Below the pieces are notes generated by a model that saw nothing but the letters and a program-made list of their open reading frames with translations, was not told the origin of the DNA and made no database searches. This document shows positions 1-12,775 of a stretch of 64,000 nucleotides of DNA, piece by piece (within the stretch, counting starts at the first letter, position 1; each line of letters opens with the position of its first letter). The stretch is from Allium sativum (Eukaryota; Streptophyta; Magnoliopsida; Asparagales; Amaryllidaceae). Both the position numbers and the translations under genes were made by a program. The DNA lies in assembly GCA_030737875.1 (NCBI GenBank), contig CM060922.1:318905456-318969455 (forward strand), in the 5' to 3' direction.

Positions 1-1411
1 CACTTATAGCGATTATTGTTATAAACTCATAAATTTCAAAATCTTAAATTTTTGGCTTTGTTTTTGAAAACTTACCAAAGAAAGCTTGTTAGCTTTTCAA
101 AACATGAAGCTAATGTTTATAAAATGTAAACAAAACTTTAAACTATAAAATGATTTTAAATTTCAAAAACACAACATGTTTTCGACCAAGGATTCTAAGT
201 TGTCAACCATAAAAAAATTGTTCTAACTTTCTAACCATACAGCATAAACATGATGTTCCTAACATTCATAACTATGTCATAACCACATGCATAACCAAAT
301 TATAACCATAAACAACCAAAAGTTCTAAACATACATCAATTGAACAGCATAATAAATATAATATTTTAAAGATTAGAACTTAATTTAAAGATGTGAGCTT
401 TACTCACCTTAAACATATTAAAAATAAAATCTAACTTGCCCAAAACTTCAACAAATACTAGCATATGCAATATTATTAAGAAAATTTGGATTTTGAGTCT
501 TCATGGCCAAAAATTGCTCGGCCTAAGTGATATGGTGAGGGTTGAGGACTTAAATTATCAACAAAAACCAAACCCGAAAATTATCTCTTTTCAAACTGAT
601 CTTTAGATATGTAAACAAAGGAATTTAGAAAAGTTGTAAATAGAGAAGTTCTTGCATTTTCTTTCCTCTACTTAAAAAAAAGGGAAAACCTAAATTTTGT
701 TTTGTTTAGTGTAAGATAAAGCCAAACAAATAATTGTAATATTTAGACTATAAAACTGGAAAATCTTGGAGGTGAGTGAAGAAGTAGAATAAAATGAAAA
801 AAATTAAATGGAAAATCAGAAGGAAGAAGAAGAAAATCACTTTTATATACAATGAAGTTGCAAAACTACCAATGTACCCTTTCATACTATAACCTCCTTG
901 AGCTAATGCCAATTCACCATCTTCTTCCACCTTCCATGCTACCATAAAACATACATAATGAAAACTATGTACAAATCATACACCTAAGTACTTACTTCCT
1001 CAATTTAAGAGTACCTTGTACCTTTATTCCATTTTTACTTATAAAAAGAAAGTAGGTGGATCATGTCACATCATGCTTACTTTGAACTTAATTAAACTTA
1101 ATAAGTTACATTTTAAAACCTTAAGGAAGTTTGGTTACTTATGTAAATTTACATATATTAAATTGGAAAGAATATACAACCTTTTCGGCAACTTTTTATG
1201 CTGAAACATTGAATTTTTTTAAAATGTTTTTCGATCACATTTTCGTTTTCCTTTGAACCATTTATTTTCATAAATCAAATTAAAAAAAATGTATTTCCCA
1301 TCATTCAATATAAATTAAAAGATGGCATTTTATTATAAAAACACTTATTATTGAATATTTAAAGTGAATTAAATATTTTAAATCAAAGCAGTAAAATTCC
1401 GGATTGTTACG
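1..1411 (-). mobile_element. Probable 5' part of a giant LTR-like element (partial)
   Basis: AT-rich, with no credible coding region. The right end, CCGGATTGTTACG near 1399-1411, resembles the right ends of the LTR-like elements elsewhere here (GGGACGTTACA at 47795, GGGTTGTTACA at 15209). The AT-rich ATATTT-type run before it is also similar. The left part holds a 'tactcacctt' context like that at about 45330 in the 41.5-47.8 kb element. I infer the end of a minus-oriented LTR that continues off the window. The expected terminal CA is CG here, and no polypurine tract is seen next to it, so the boundary is uncertain. Confidence 0.35.
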
Positions 1412-2692
1412 CTTATATTGAATTTTATACACTCATCTGAAGTTCAGATTGGAAATTTACAAACTACCGCAATGGGGCGAGCTTGATTTAATTAAATTAT
1501 TTTATACATTCAAACTTCGTTAAATTATAAACCTATTCTTTTATGTTTTCCAATAAACTAATTAAACATTAACATTCAACTTGGAAATACCGACTGTCAA
1601 AAATTGTCAAATATTCCATTTCATTAAGAAATAAATCTATGAAACATCATATTAAATAAAATTCAAAATCATGCAACTCTAACACATAGATTACACACGT
1701 CTATATTACGTTTAGCTGAAAACTTCAAAATTTGTACTTTCGGACTTTATGCTTTAATATATAGGATTCAAAACAAAATTTTATTTTAATCCGACAAATT
1801 ATCCATGGTAGTAAGTTCTTACTTAGAAACTCGAATATAAACGCCGGTAATGCTGCAGTCATCATTAGAATTATTTTCCAGCGATCGAAGAAAGAACAGA
1901 GCTTTTAAAAAACTTTAAAATACATTTATATTTATAAACACTTTTAAATAATCTTATATTCCTTTTAAATCTAGAAAATCATTTCCCAAATTCACCAAAA
2001 ATTCAGATCCTTTAATTCTCAACTCAAATCCATTTCCTATTTATAAATCTTGTTTATAGATTACAGATATATATATTTCTAGCTCTATATGAGATTAACT
2101 CTCATATGTTCATCATTGTTTAAATTCATATTTAATACTTTTACTTAGTTTGAGTTCTTACCCAACATCATCATCGAATGTCGTATAGTCAGATTGCGAA
2201 AATTAATTCACAAAGTGTCCCTTTTCAATTTTTTTTTCTAGTTATAAATATACCCAACCTGTGCAAAAAAGTGATATGATTCCCTTACCTAAACAAGGTA
2301 GATAATACTCATAAACTGGTCGGATGCAACTATAAATCAATCAATAACAGTCAATGCTCGAAAGTGAGCATGATTAATCAAACAATAAATGATAATAATT
2401 AAATACTATCATTTCCTATCCAACTAATCATCCATAAAAACTATGTGTCATGTGAAAATTTACTTTATATATAAAATATATGAAAACTTGGTAAAATTAT
2501 TTCACTTACCAATTCTTTAAAACAATACTTTGTCGATTTGCCTTGTTCGAGTGTTTAGAAATCCCTGTCGACAGTGTCACGTGCTCCCATATATACACAC
2601 TCAAACTCATAATGAGACATTCCATTATTTTATCTCTTACTAAGTTACACCATAAAGCCAATGTTCTCGCTTAACGTTGCGCTTTGATACCA
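1412..2692 (-). other. Non-coding stretch between two LTR-like blocks
   Basis: About 1.3 kb of AT-rich sequence without a recognisable protein or RNA gene. It ends on the right at a primer-binding site that abuts the next LTR-like block. If both flanking blocks are LTRs of one element, this is its whole internal domain: short and non-coding, as in large non-autonomous (LARD-like) retrotransposons. That reading is an inference; a deletion derivative of a larger element fits equally well. Confidence 0.3.
2681..2692 (-). other. Primer-binding site, tRNA-iMet type
   Basis: Read on the minus strand this is TGGTATCAAAGC, one base different from the plant initiator-Met tRNA complement TGGTATCAGAGC used by many LTR retrotransposons. 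It touches the LTR-like block that starts at 2693 (TGTAAAACGG), the position expected for a primer-binding site next to a 5' LTR. It therefore sets the transcriptional direction of that block, and by homology of its relatives, as minus. The copia element in this window has the same 12-mer at 58451-58462. Confidence 0.6.
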
Positions 2693-3153
2693 TGTAAAAC
2701 GGCTCGGGAAATTCAAACCATGAATTTCGACACTAATACATTATTAGTATTCGTCTAGATTCAAGTACCAAAATCTCAACAGTTAGAAGAGAGAAGTTGG
2801 AGGATGAGAAAGAAGAAAGAAACAAATGTTAAAATAAAACAAGAAGAATACAAACACATCGGATCAGAGAAGATCATAATCTCACAATGGAATAAATAAA
2901 AATATAATATACAAATGCTCTTTACAAAAAGAAAACTTTATATACATATGTATATGAATATATCATCAGAGTACACAAATAGATCAGCCTATACATTGAT
3001 AACAATCTATTGGTACAAGCGCTGATAAATACAATATACACAGTGGAAATAGGATAATATGAGAATAAGTCTCGATTCCAGCTCCTATCCTGCAGCTTCA
3101 AGCAAATACAAGGCAAATCTAGAAAATATAATTGGTATAACTCAAGCATATTT

Positions 3154-3171
3154 GGGGGGGGGGGGGAGGGG
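3154..3171. repeat. G13-A-G4 tract
   Basis: Thirteen G, one A and four G lie 460 bp inside the LTR-like block. A nearly identical tract (G13-A-G5) lies at 49828-49846, about 610 bp inside another family member, so it may be an inherited feature of the family. It could form a G-quadruplex; nothing else indicates function. Confidence 0.6.
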
Positions 3172-4767
3172 AAATGCTCAAATCGTTCTAGAATATTTGT
3201 AACAACCCGATAATCTGGGCCAGTTTAAAATTTTTATTTTGGCAATTTTATCGAATTTTGATTATTTAAAATGAATTATTTTAAATAATATCGACGAGAA
3301 ATTTATTTTGAATATAAATCGAACGTATATATTATATACGCGTCGTCGTTAGAATATAAATATTTATATATAATTATAAATAGAATTGAATATGGCGCGG
3401 TAGTTCGATAATTCGATTTCAAACTTCAATTGAATGTACCGGGTGCAAAATAAACCGGATTTTAGTGAAACCAAAAACAATAGGATCTAATAGTAATATC
3501 TTTCCCGCGAATCCGAAAAATCGAAATTTCATAACGGGAATCAAAAGATATGTCCAGTTGAAAATTCTGAATAGTCGCTATGGAATTCAGGCCCTTAAAA
3601 ATAGACATTTTGCAAACGACCTCGGATTTCGACGAAACCACTTTTGTTGGGTCCGTGATGTAAAGTTATTACTAGGTTTCAAATTTCATAATTTTTCGAA
3701 TTAATATGTGAGCGTGGCAAAGGAAAATGCGTTTGACCAGTTTCAGTTGATTTTAATCGACTGGAAAATGGCCATTTTTCAAACGGTCTCAGAATTCGAC
3801 GAAACTAGTTTTGTTAGGACCGTATCGTCGGTACGAAGCTAGAAAATATTTTTCAGGAATTTTTCGAGTTAGTATGTGGCCCCAGTAAATTGAAATGCGT
3901 GTTCAAAATTCAATATATAGAGTTATATTTTGATTTTGATGAAAATTGTTTGTAACAGCCGAATTGGCCTACATGGCTTATCCCATTGTGTTCGGAATGG
4001 GGGTAATTAGCTTGGGCTGATAGTCGTTGGGTTTGTTTTGGAGATGGGATTAATAAACAACGATTTTTGAGAATTAAATAAAAAAAAAACAAATAAGGGT
4101 ATAAATAACTCCAACCGGTCAAACTAGGTCAAAATACCCTCTCGTGGTCAACACAGGAAGAGGCCGCTCCCAAACATTTTTCACGGCGGAAAACAATCCC
4201 AAATTCGAATGGCAAACTCCCACAAATCCTCACGAATTAAAAACCGAATTAAACATGATGTTAAAGGGATTTTCTGGGGCTCCAAATTCATACTTGTTGG
4301 ATCTCGGTTAATGGAGTGAATCACTTGATTTTCGCACTCGAAGTGCTCACGTTCGCAAGCCAATCGATATGCCTAGGGACCCGCGAGTTCGTCAGAGATC
4401 GTCGGCACTGGTAGAGCTCGCCAAGGCGGTTCAAGGGAGGCCCGCCGATCTAGTTCCGACTGTCCAGGGTGCATGCAGTTCGAGGATGAAGGCGGCGATG
4501 GTGGGGTTCAACGGTCCGTCGTTATACTGGAGAAGACGGGTTCTAAAACCTCGAACAGCGTGGTTAGTTAATTAATTAGGAAAATTGATTATCTTAGTTT
4601 AATTGTTCTATATAGTTAAAATTTTATTAAATGGTAAGTGTTTTTTTTCTTTCTTATCTTATTTAAACAGCATTGTTTCTAAAAAACAGATTTCTTTTTT
4701 TTTAAATAAAAGTAGTAAATGTTTTTTTTATTTTTTTTTTATTTTTTTTAAATATATAAAGGATTGT

Positions 4768-4794
4768 TAAATATATATATATATATATATATAT
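4768..4794. repeat. (AT)n microsatellite
   Basis: An uninterrupted AT dinucleotide run inside the 3198-10044 element, in a T-rich neighbourhood of about 4680-4760. Confidence 0.9.
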
Positions 4795-4992
4795 GAAAAT
4801 GGAATTTGTTTTCAAAATAAAAATAGATATGGTTTTAAAAATATAAATAACCTTGGTTTATAAAAATATAAAATAGCATTGTTTTATTTTCAAAAATTCA
4901 TTTATTAACATAGGGTTAAAAAGATGTGATTTTCAGTCATTCGAAAACGAATAGAAGTGAAGATAAGAATTTGATTTTTATATAATCTAGAG

Positions 4993-5290
4993 AGTAAAAA
5001 ATTCGATTTTTATATTTTGAATAGCGAAGTAAAAATTCGATTTTTATATTTTGAATAGCGAAGTAAAAATTCGATTTTTATATATTGAATAGCGAAGTAA
5101 AAATTCAATTTTTATATATTGAATAGCGAAGTAAAAATTCAATTTTTGTATATTGAATAGCGAAGTAAAAATTCAATTTTTATATATTGAATAGCGAAGT
5201 AAAAATTCGATTTTTATATTTTGAATAGCGAAGTAAAAATTCGATTTTTATATATTGAATAGCGAAGTAAAAATTCGATTTTTATATATG
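4993..5290. repeat. 34-bp minisatellite, about 8 copies
   Basis: The motif ATAGCG recurs at 5021, 5055 and 5089 and onward every 34 bp to about 5259. Units read roughly AATTCGATTTTTATAT plus TTGAATAGCGAAGTAA, with one- or two-base variants. The array lies inside the 3198-10044 element and shows no similarity to arrays in the related elements. Confidence 0.9.
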
Positions 5291-6136
5291 TAGTGGCTAC
5301 GGTCAACGAAGGTGACAAAAAGGCGAAACGATGAAGACTTCTGCAAATGAAGAGCCGTGGAGCTAGGATAGCTATTTATGAGAATTTCTCACCTTTCAAT
5401 TTCATTTCTACTTATATATATACTAGGATGCAGACGGTGCTTAGTAGCACCCGACACAATCGTCCACAGACCATGGACTTGTTTGTTTGGTTGCATAGAT
5501 TAGTTATATGATGTGATTTGAATTTGGTTGTTTGGTGATTTTGATTGATGTGTGAATGGCGTGGGCCTTCACTAGACCGGGGATAAGGCTAGGCCTCGTC
5601 CCGTTTCTAGTATCGTGCCGTTATGCCGCCGAAATTTTCTAAAATATGTTAGAAAAATAAAAATATCATTTTATTGAATAAATGAACTGAATAGAAATTC
5701 ATATGTTGAAATAAAAATGTTTTTATCGTTAAAAATATAATTTTTAACGTGAAGTGAATAAAATAAAATATTCATTTACAAACCGAACGGTTTGTTTATG
5801 TACACCTATTTGAAGGACATTGATTGGGTCGATAAATTTTACACATCGCCCAACTGCACAACTAAAATCTGTGTTTGATTGTTTGAAACCCCACACGGGT
5901 GTTATGATGAAATTTGAAGTTCACTCATCCTGATTGATTAAATATGTCGATCGATTGATTGACAGGCTGTTATAAGCGTTAGATATCTATATTTGATGCT
6001 TATACAGTGTAGTGCACTTTGGTTGATGGTTGATTATTTTTCAATGCTATTATGTACGTGTGATGCGTGAAAATCCATATGATTAACTTTATATGGTGAT
6101 TGATTGGGCCTCATTCCAATTTAGAAAATAAAGAAT

Positions 6137-6410
6137 AATATAAAATAAAGGTTCATGTGTTGACAGTACTCAACCATTGAGATTGGTCATGTGTTGAACG
6201 AAATATTTTAGTAATAAAATTTACATCTTTATCAATATAAAATAAAGGTTCATGTGTTGACAGTACTCATCCATTGAGATTGGTCATGTGTTAAACGAAA
6301 TATTTTAGTAATAAAATTTACATCTTTATCAATATAAAATAAAGGTTCATGTGTTGACAGTACTCATCCATTGAGATTGGTCATGTGTTGAACGAAATAT
6401 TTTGATAATA
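6137..6410. repeat. 97-bp tandem repeat, 3 copies
   Basis: The word GTTCATGTGTTGACAG starts at 6151, 6248 and 6345, exactly 97 bp apart. The copies differ by very few substitutions, which indicates recent amplification. Inside the 3198-10044 element; no coding meaning. Confidence 0.9.
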
Positions 6411-6526
6411 ACAACTATTTTGAAAAAGAAATATTTGAAATAGAATATTTGAAAATAGAAATTTATGAAGCCGTGTTGATTAGATTGACGCCATTTTGAC
6501 GTGAACGATATTTATATTGATTTTAT

Positions 6527-6724
6527 TCATTTTGAAATGAATTGAATTAAAAACGATTTCGAAATGAATTGAATTAAAAACGATTTCGAAATGAATTGAA
6601 TTAAAAACGATTTCGAAATGAATTGAATTAAAAACGATTTCGAAATGAATTGAATTAAAAACGATTTCGAAATGAATTGAATTGAAAACGATTTCGAAAT
6701 GAATTGAGTTGAAAACGAATTCAA
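6527..6724. repeat. 27-bp minisatellite, about 7 copies
   Basis: The core CGATTTCGAAATGAATTGAA repeats every 27 bp (6554, 6581 and onward). Because 27 is a multiple of three, the array stays open as a repetitive minus-strand reading frame of nine-residue units. That open frame is a by-product of the array, not a gene. The repeat contains the palindrome TTTCGAAA. Confidence 0.9.
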
Positions 6725-9700
6725 ATTGAATTGAAAGAGAATTGAAATGAATTCAAATTGAATTGAAATTTGAATTGTATAGAAATGAATTTTAAAACGA
6801 ATTTATAAAGAAGAATTCAATTTTGATTTGAATTGAAAAGGAAGTTGAAATTGCTTTTGAAACGAATTTAAAACTATTCATATAATTCGTTTTAAATAGA
6901 AATCGACGAAATATATATTATATATATAATATAATGGCCTGAATAGAACGCGCCGCGCCGCGGCAGTTCGTAAATTTCGACCATTTATTTCAAACGGACA
7001 TTACGGGAGATCCGACCGTCGGATTCTCCTAAAACTGGAACCGTTGGGTTCGTATCGAAAAGAGCTTTCTAACGAATATTAGAAATTAGAAATCTAACGG
7101 TTGGATTTGGAATTATGTCCAAATCAAATTTGAAAAAGGTCGTTGTAAGTGCAGTTCGATGGCCGTTGATGGAAATCGACTGTACGGGCCTTGATAAAAT
7201 TATTAAAAATAGTAATAATTTGTGTAAAATCATAAGAAATGATTTAGAAAGAATTGGGATGAAAAACTCCATATTTGAAAAGATAAAAATAGATTTTTAT
7301 CGAAATGAACTAGTTTTGAACTAGAATTATAATTCTATTTTTTTTTAATAAATAAATTGAATTTAAAAGGGGTTTTGAAAATAACCAGAATATCCAATGA
7401 TTGCATTGGAGTGGATTTGAATCGAAATTGTCTTCGGAATATTTCGATGTTGGAATTCGTGATTATACAGGTGTTGTTATGGAAATTTGAAAGATATATA
7501 TATTTATATCGTTATTTCCAATACGACATTTGTTAGTCGTAGAATTTGATATTGAATATCAGCCGATATATTTTCTATTCAGAGCCTTGTATTGAATATC
7601 GAATGTGATTTGGGTTTGTCGTGAATGGTGTCTTCACTAACACTGTTCTTGAACCCAGTTGAGAAATGATTAAATCTTTTTATTTAGATTTAATGAAGTG
7701 TACCAATTAAATAACATTTAATTGGAATTGAATTGATATTGATTTTTGGGTTTATCGTGGACAGTGTTTTAAATAACCCTCGTTCTTTAACCCGATAATT
7801 AATGAATGTGATTTTGGGTTTATCGTGAACCGTGTTTTAAATGACACTGATTCTTTAACCCAGTTAAAGATTAAAACTAAGTGGAGTTTTAATGAATCTT
7901 TAATTAGATTGAAATGACCGAGAATGGAGTAGCACCAGTTTTGCTCCAGGCGATAGTTAAATCTTTAATTAGATTTGAACGTGAAATGGTAATTGAATTT
8001 ACCGATAACACTGTGGTGTTAGATATGAAGTATTACCAATTTTACTTCATGGGATGAATAGGTTGGGATGGGGAAATTAAAATAAATGATTACTTCGGTA
8101 AGGTTTGCTAATCCCGACTAGTTTGAATTGAGATTCAAAAATAGAATAAAGAATAAATTCAAGGAATTTATCTTGGATAAAATTAATGGGAAACCTTTCC
8201 CTATGAATGTGAAATTTAGAAACTAACTGTCGGTTAGCTAAGCAGAATGGTTTTCTGGATATTGATCTGATGTTGGTTTCGGCCTTCGGGGTTAATATTC
8301 GGGAAATTATCCTCTTGATTAATTTACGGTTAGTGACTAATGAATTGGAATGAGGCGTATGTTGTGTTTGTGTAACACTTATTTAAAATATACGCAAGTT
8401 ATTCGGGAAGACCGGGTTTATCCCATTCTGAATAACTGATACGACGATAAGTCGAAGATGAAGACGGTGGTCGAAGACCAGAAGTCTTCACGTCGTTTGG
8501 GTGATTACTGATGATCTTGATTGGGCTGTACACCCAAGAAGATGGAAACAGTTAGTGGTCGTCTAGACGTACTTGGAGATCAATGGATATGCGGGGTACT
8601 AGGTGCCTCCGGTTTCGTTCAGACCCAAAACGGACTTGTAAATGGACTGTGTGTCTGACATTGGATTTTAGTCCGTGTGATTGATCTCTATTAAATATAT
8701 ATCTGTTTGGCGGCGGAGAATTTATTCTCTTGCTTAACGCCCTTCTCTGAGACGTACGAGCTCAGGGGTTATATATTGATGGATATCAAACGCATGGAGT
8801 GAATTGCCTGTGTGGCATGCCTAAGTGGCAATTGATCGAGGCTTCTGTTGAAAAGCAAAGTCTTGTGGTGATGATCAAAGCACGGCCTTTGTGGTGTAGC
8901 TTTGTGTAACGTTTACTTCGCGAGTTTCACACCTGGTATGAACCAAAAACGGGAGATGGACCTCAGGGAGGACTTGCGTTTCTTTCTAGCTAAAAGTGGC
9001 GTCAGTGGTTTTACACGCCCTGACGAGTTTGACTTATGTGGTTGTTGCTGTTGCGAGGCGCCTCGGTTTGATCGGACGATCCGGGTCCGATGGAGTCATT
9101 CGTTGGCTCGTTTGCGCCCCAAAGGGCGGGGAGACGTATTGTTCAGGCATAATAATCCACATCGGTGGACCGGCCCTGACGATCCAGGGGGCAGTTGCGG
9201 CTGTTCCTGAGACATGGTAGGCTAGATTGTCTCGAATCGGTAGAGGACGATCCCTGGCCTCGGTTCATAGACGGAAATCCAATTTCCAAATACGTGACTT
9301 TGCGGTTTTATTTGTAAACCTATATATGGTGACATAGTGGGATGGGGCGCTCATGCTGCCTATGATTGATACTTATGATTTGAAGTTGTTTTATACACTA
9401 TGCACTTATAATAGTATCAAACGATTTGTTTTAACCGTATCAAGCATTCTTTGGCTGTTATAAGGGAAAACCCTATCCTCGACTGCGTTGCATTGTGTGA
9501 TGGGACCTGGGTCTTATAACAACTTCATTTTTCTTTATTTAGCATTGCGCTGTTTGTCTTATGCACTGGTATTCTTGGGAGGAAACCCGTTCCGTGTTAT
9601 ACGGCGTGGTCCCTTGATTTACCTAATGATCTAAAATAAAGATTAATAATTGTTTTAGTTCTCACACCAGTCACATGACTGACCTGGAGTTTATTGTTTT

Positions 9701-11684
9701 AACCTAAACTCTGGGTGCCCCTATTTTGACACGGGCAGCTAGTAGTTTTGGTTTTGCAGATTTATATTCACAGGATCCTGGTTTACAGCTGGAACGATAT
9801 CCGGAAAGCTTTGTATCCGTATATCTCTTCTAGTTGTGTATTGTATTATTTTCCGCTGCGATGTATTTAAATGTAATTTAAATCTCTGATATTTCTGTGT
9901 AATATTCATTTATACTCTTTATATTCTTGTAATCTGATGCATTGTTGTAATATACAATGAAATGTTCTTCTATATGTGTTCTGTTGTGGCTTGTTCTCGA
10001 ACTATCCGCCGCTTTCCTTTACGGGGAAGTTACGGGTGTTCACAATATTAGAGGGAGAAAACTCACATCATTAACAAATCATTTAATTTTAGAAATCCTT
10101 TACAAGGAATGGAACTCCTGTAAGACACAATGACACATAAACATAATGGGTGTTTTCCCCTTATGGTAACCAAAACACTTTTATATTGAATCAAATGATA
10201 ATATTAAAATGTTTATTGAATCTCTTAAAATAAAATAATACACATATGCATAATTCTTACCCATAATTAAATTCCACGTCCTAATGAGCTCTACATCTGT
10301 GCAGTTAAAGCCCCGCAAAATCCCCACCATAGCTCGTAACACTCTTTAACCGCTACGCTATTTCAATTTAGTGCTAGCGAATAGTAGATTCGCTTTTATC
10401 CCTTCTATTTTCCACCATATCTGTTAAATCAAGGCTTTTCAGAACCCGCTTTAGCAATATTAATATATAGAGCTTGATTTGACCAGTTCTCTTTATAAAA
10501 AAGCCAATAAAGTTAGTTTAAATAGCCAATTTACTGCATTAGTGTCTAATATATTGCAGTCATCATACATAGTGTGTGTAACCATGATATTCTTTGGTTT
10601 AGTTATATAAGATTAATTAATACTGGTTTTTTCTACAGATATAATGTGGGAATGATAAATTATTAGTTTAAAATATTTGGTTTCAACATCTAATGAACCT
10701 TTTTGTGCTTCTGTTATTTTCTCGCTTTATCCCTGCTACACATTTTTGCACCTCCATTGCTATAGAATCGCTAAGCACTTTAACTGCACAACTCTACAAA
10801 CAAAAACATGGCACATATTGGGATTTGAATTCCATACATTGACAAGATAAAAGACTACCTTAATATGGATACACATCTAGGAAAATGTACTATAGAGCCT
10901 CACATGGACTCCCTACAAATCAAAGCCGATTTTCCCTTTAACGTGGCACGCTAGATTATTTCATTCCTCGTGTGCTAAGTTCAAAAACAACGTGCACCTA
11001 TCTGGTCCTGCTACTTAATATATATCTAATCTAGATTGAGAAATGACAACTCCCAATGAGTGCAACCCACATAGCTCTGAAGTAAAATCCTCTGTTTTAG
11101 CTATTAACGGGTTGCGAGGCTTATAAGGTCACGATTTTACCTTTCATACTGGGAACATACCCATTTTTGGATGCCACATTGCCATTCCCTCGATCAATAT
11201 TTGATGTCCACAAAAATACAACCTCCGAGCTCACATGTCTAAATGATGGGTGTTATGTTAAGAGAAGTTGTCTTCTCTGTCACCAACAAATTTACGTTTG
11301 TAAAAATCAATGTACCTAATATAAGAAATGCAATGCCATACATTCGTCCATACAAGTTGTCCAGGAATAAGACAAACTGGAGGTACTCTTTTATCACATT
11401 CCGTCGTGAGTAATTCCTAAGGTTAGTAATAAGAAGTCCTCACATCTTGCAGACCCCAAAACATGGGTACTACTAGCTAAAACTACAAGTATAATCCTGG
11501 TAGCTAACTAGAGACATCAATAAGCAATCCTTTCCGCTTCGAAGGTCTATGCATTCAAATCATAAAATAAGCATAGGTATACATGCAATTCCAATTTCGA
11601 ACACATAGCCAGTTTGAAGTGGTTTTGGATCCAGCTCTTATACCGGTTCCTGGAGCCAATGAATTATACGTTAAAAGGGAATTG

Positions 11685-11713
11685 ATTGATAGTGAGTTCT
11701 TTTAACTATCAAT
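11685..11713 (-). other. Conserved stem-loop of the giant LTR family
   Basis: Two perfectly complementary 9-mers, ATTGATAGT and ACTATCAAT, are separated by 11 bases. At the corresponding place in two related elements the arms are TTTGATAGT and ACTATCAAA (42936-42963 and 61652-61679). The outermost pair has thus changed A-T to T-A with pairing kept, which supports a conserved RNA or DNA hairpin. Confidence 0.55.
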
Positions 11714-12775
11714 CTAAAAGTGTACATTTAAGTACATTAGCAGCACAAAACCTTTTAATCAAATCATTCACTAAAATTACTTCATCGATTCTTTAAAATC
11801 GATTTCATATACCTATCTCAACGAAATAAACATATTTACAAATCTCTTGTTTTCATTATTTTGAAAACCATAGTCATACATTTATGTCTTTGGAATAAGC
11901 GTATTCACAAAATCATATTACTTCCATTACTTAAAAAATATTCTATATACTTAACCAAATGTGATACTTTGTTTATTATAAACTCAAACAATTTTTTCTA
12001 AATTCTAAACTTTGCAAATTAAAGTTTAATTGCAATAATGGAGATAATAATTCTATTTCCAACATATACTTTCGTTTTCAAACTAGTACCCTCTCTTGGA
12101 TAACAATGAAGTCGTTCAAATTGGAGTATTTTATTTACCTTTCAGGTCTTGACTCGATAACATTTTTATCTTTAAAATAGATAAAAGTTAGTAATGCAAG
12201 ACCAAATATCCAATTATTATATCACAAAAAGTTCCATTTATTATCAAATATAAATAAGGATTTATGAACTATTTCTTTCATTTGAAAATCCCTTCAAATA
12301 TATAACCGTTTCTACTTAATTCGTTCATTAAGTAAACCCGTATTTAAACCCATCTTATTTGCTTTAAATTCCTTATTATAAAACTTGTTTACAAACTTGT
12401 ATTTATTATAAAATCCTTTATAAATCTTATTATGCACTTAATTTGGTTTTATTTTTTTATCAAACTTCATTTCTAATTTAAACTTTATTGATTTCAAATC
12501 ATTTTATTTAAAACTTAACTTGCATATCAAATTTAGTCAATTATAGGCTCTCGTTTAGATTTATAAACTTTATGCATTTCTAACTTAAGTTCTGACTCAA
12601 TTTATAAGTCATTTCATGAATTTATAAAACTTACTCAAAACAACTTAAATCACTTGTAAAAAAAATCATTTATAAAACTTTTTCTTTATATAATTTATAT
12701 AAAATTTGATTCAAAAATCTTAGTTTTGTTATAAAAACAATTTCATAACTTCTCACTAGTCAATTTGTCTTACGA

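Larger units (their letters stand above)
3198..10044 (+). mobile_element. 6.85-kb solo LTR-like element, nested
   Basis: It starts TGTAACAACCCG and ends GGGTGTTCACA, and is flanked by the 5-bp direct repeat ATATT (3193-3197 and 10045-10049). TG...CA ends with a 5-bp duplication are the hallmark of LTR retrotransposon integration. No second copy of either terminus is found inside, and no gag or pol is seen, so the whole unit behaves as a single very long LTR. Its reverse complement matches the 60064-64000 element over the stretch around 9650-9770 (the 'GGTCAGTCATG...ACTGG' context) and the CAGCGGAA box. It is therefore the same family in the opposite orientation. It carries three minisatellite arrays. 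Confidence 0.7.

Noticed and set aside
6527..6724. 65-residue repetitive minus-strand protein
   Set aside because: Produced by a 27-bp minisatellite, whose period is a multiple of three; it is not a gene.
8902..9210. 102-residue cysteine-rich frame in the 6.85-kb element
   Set aside because: Overlaps another frame and is not kept in related elements; no recognisable domain or signal peptide. Probably chance in a GC-richer patch.
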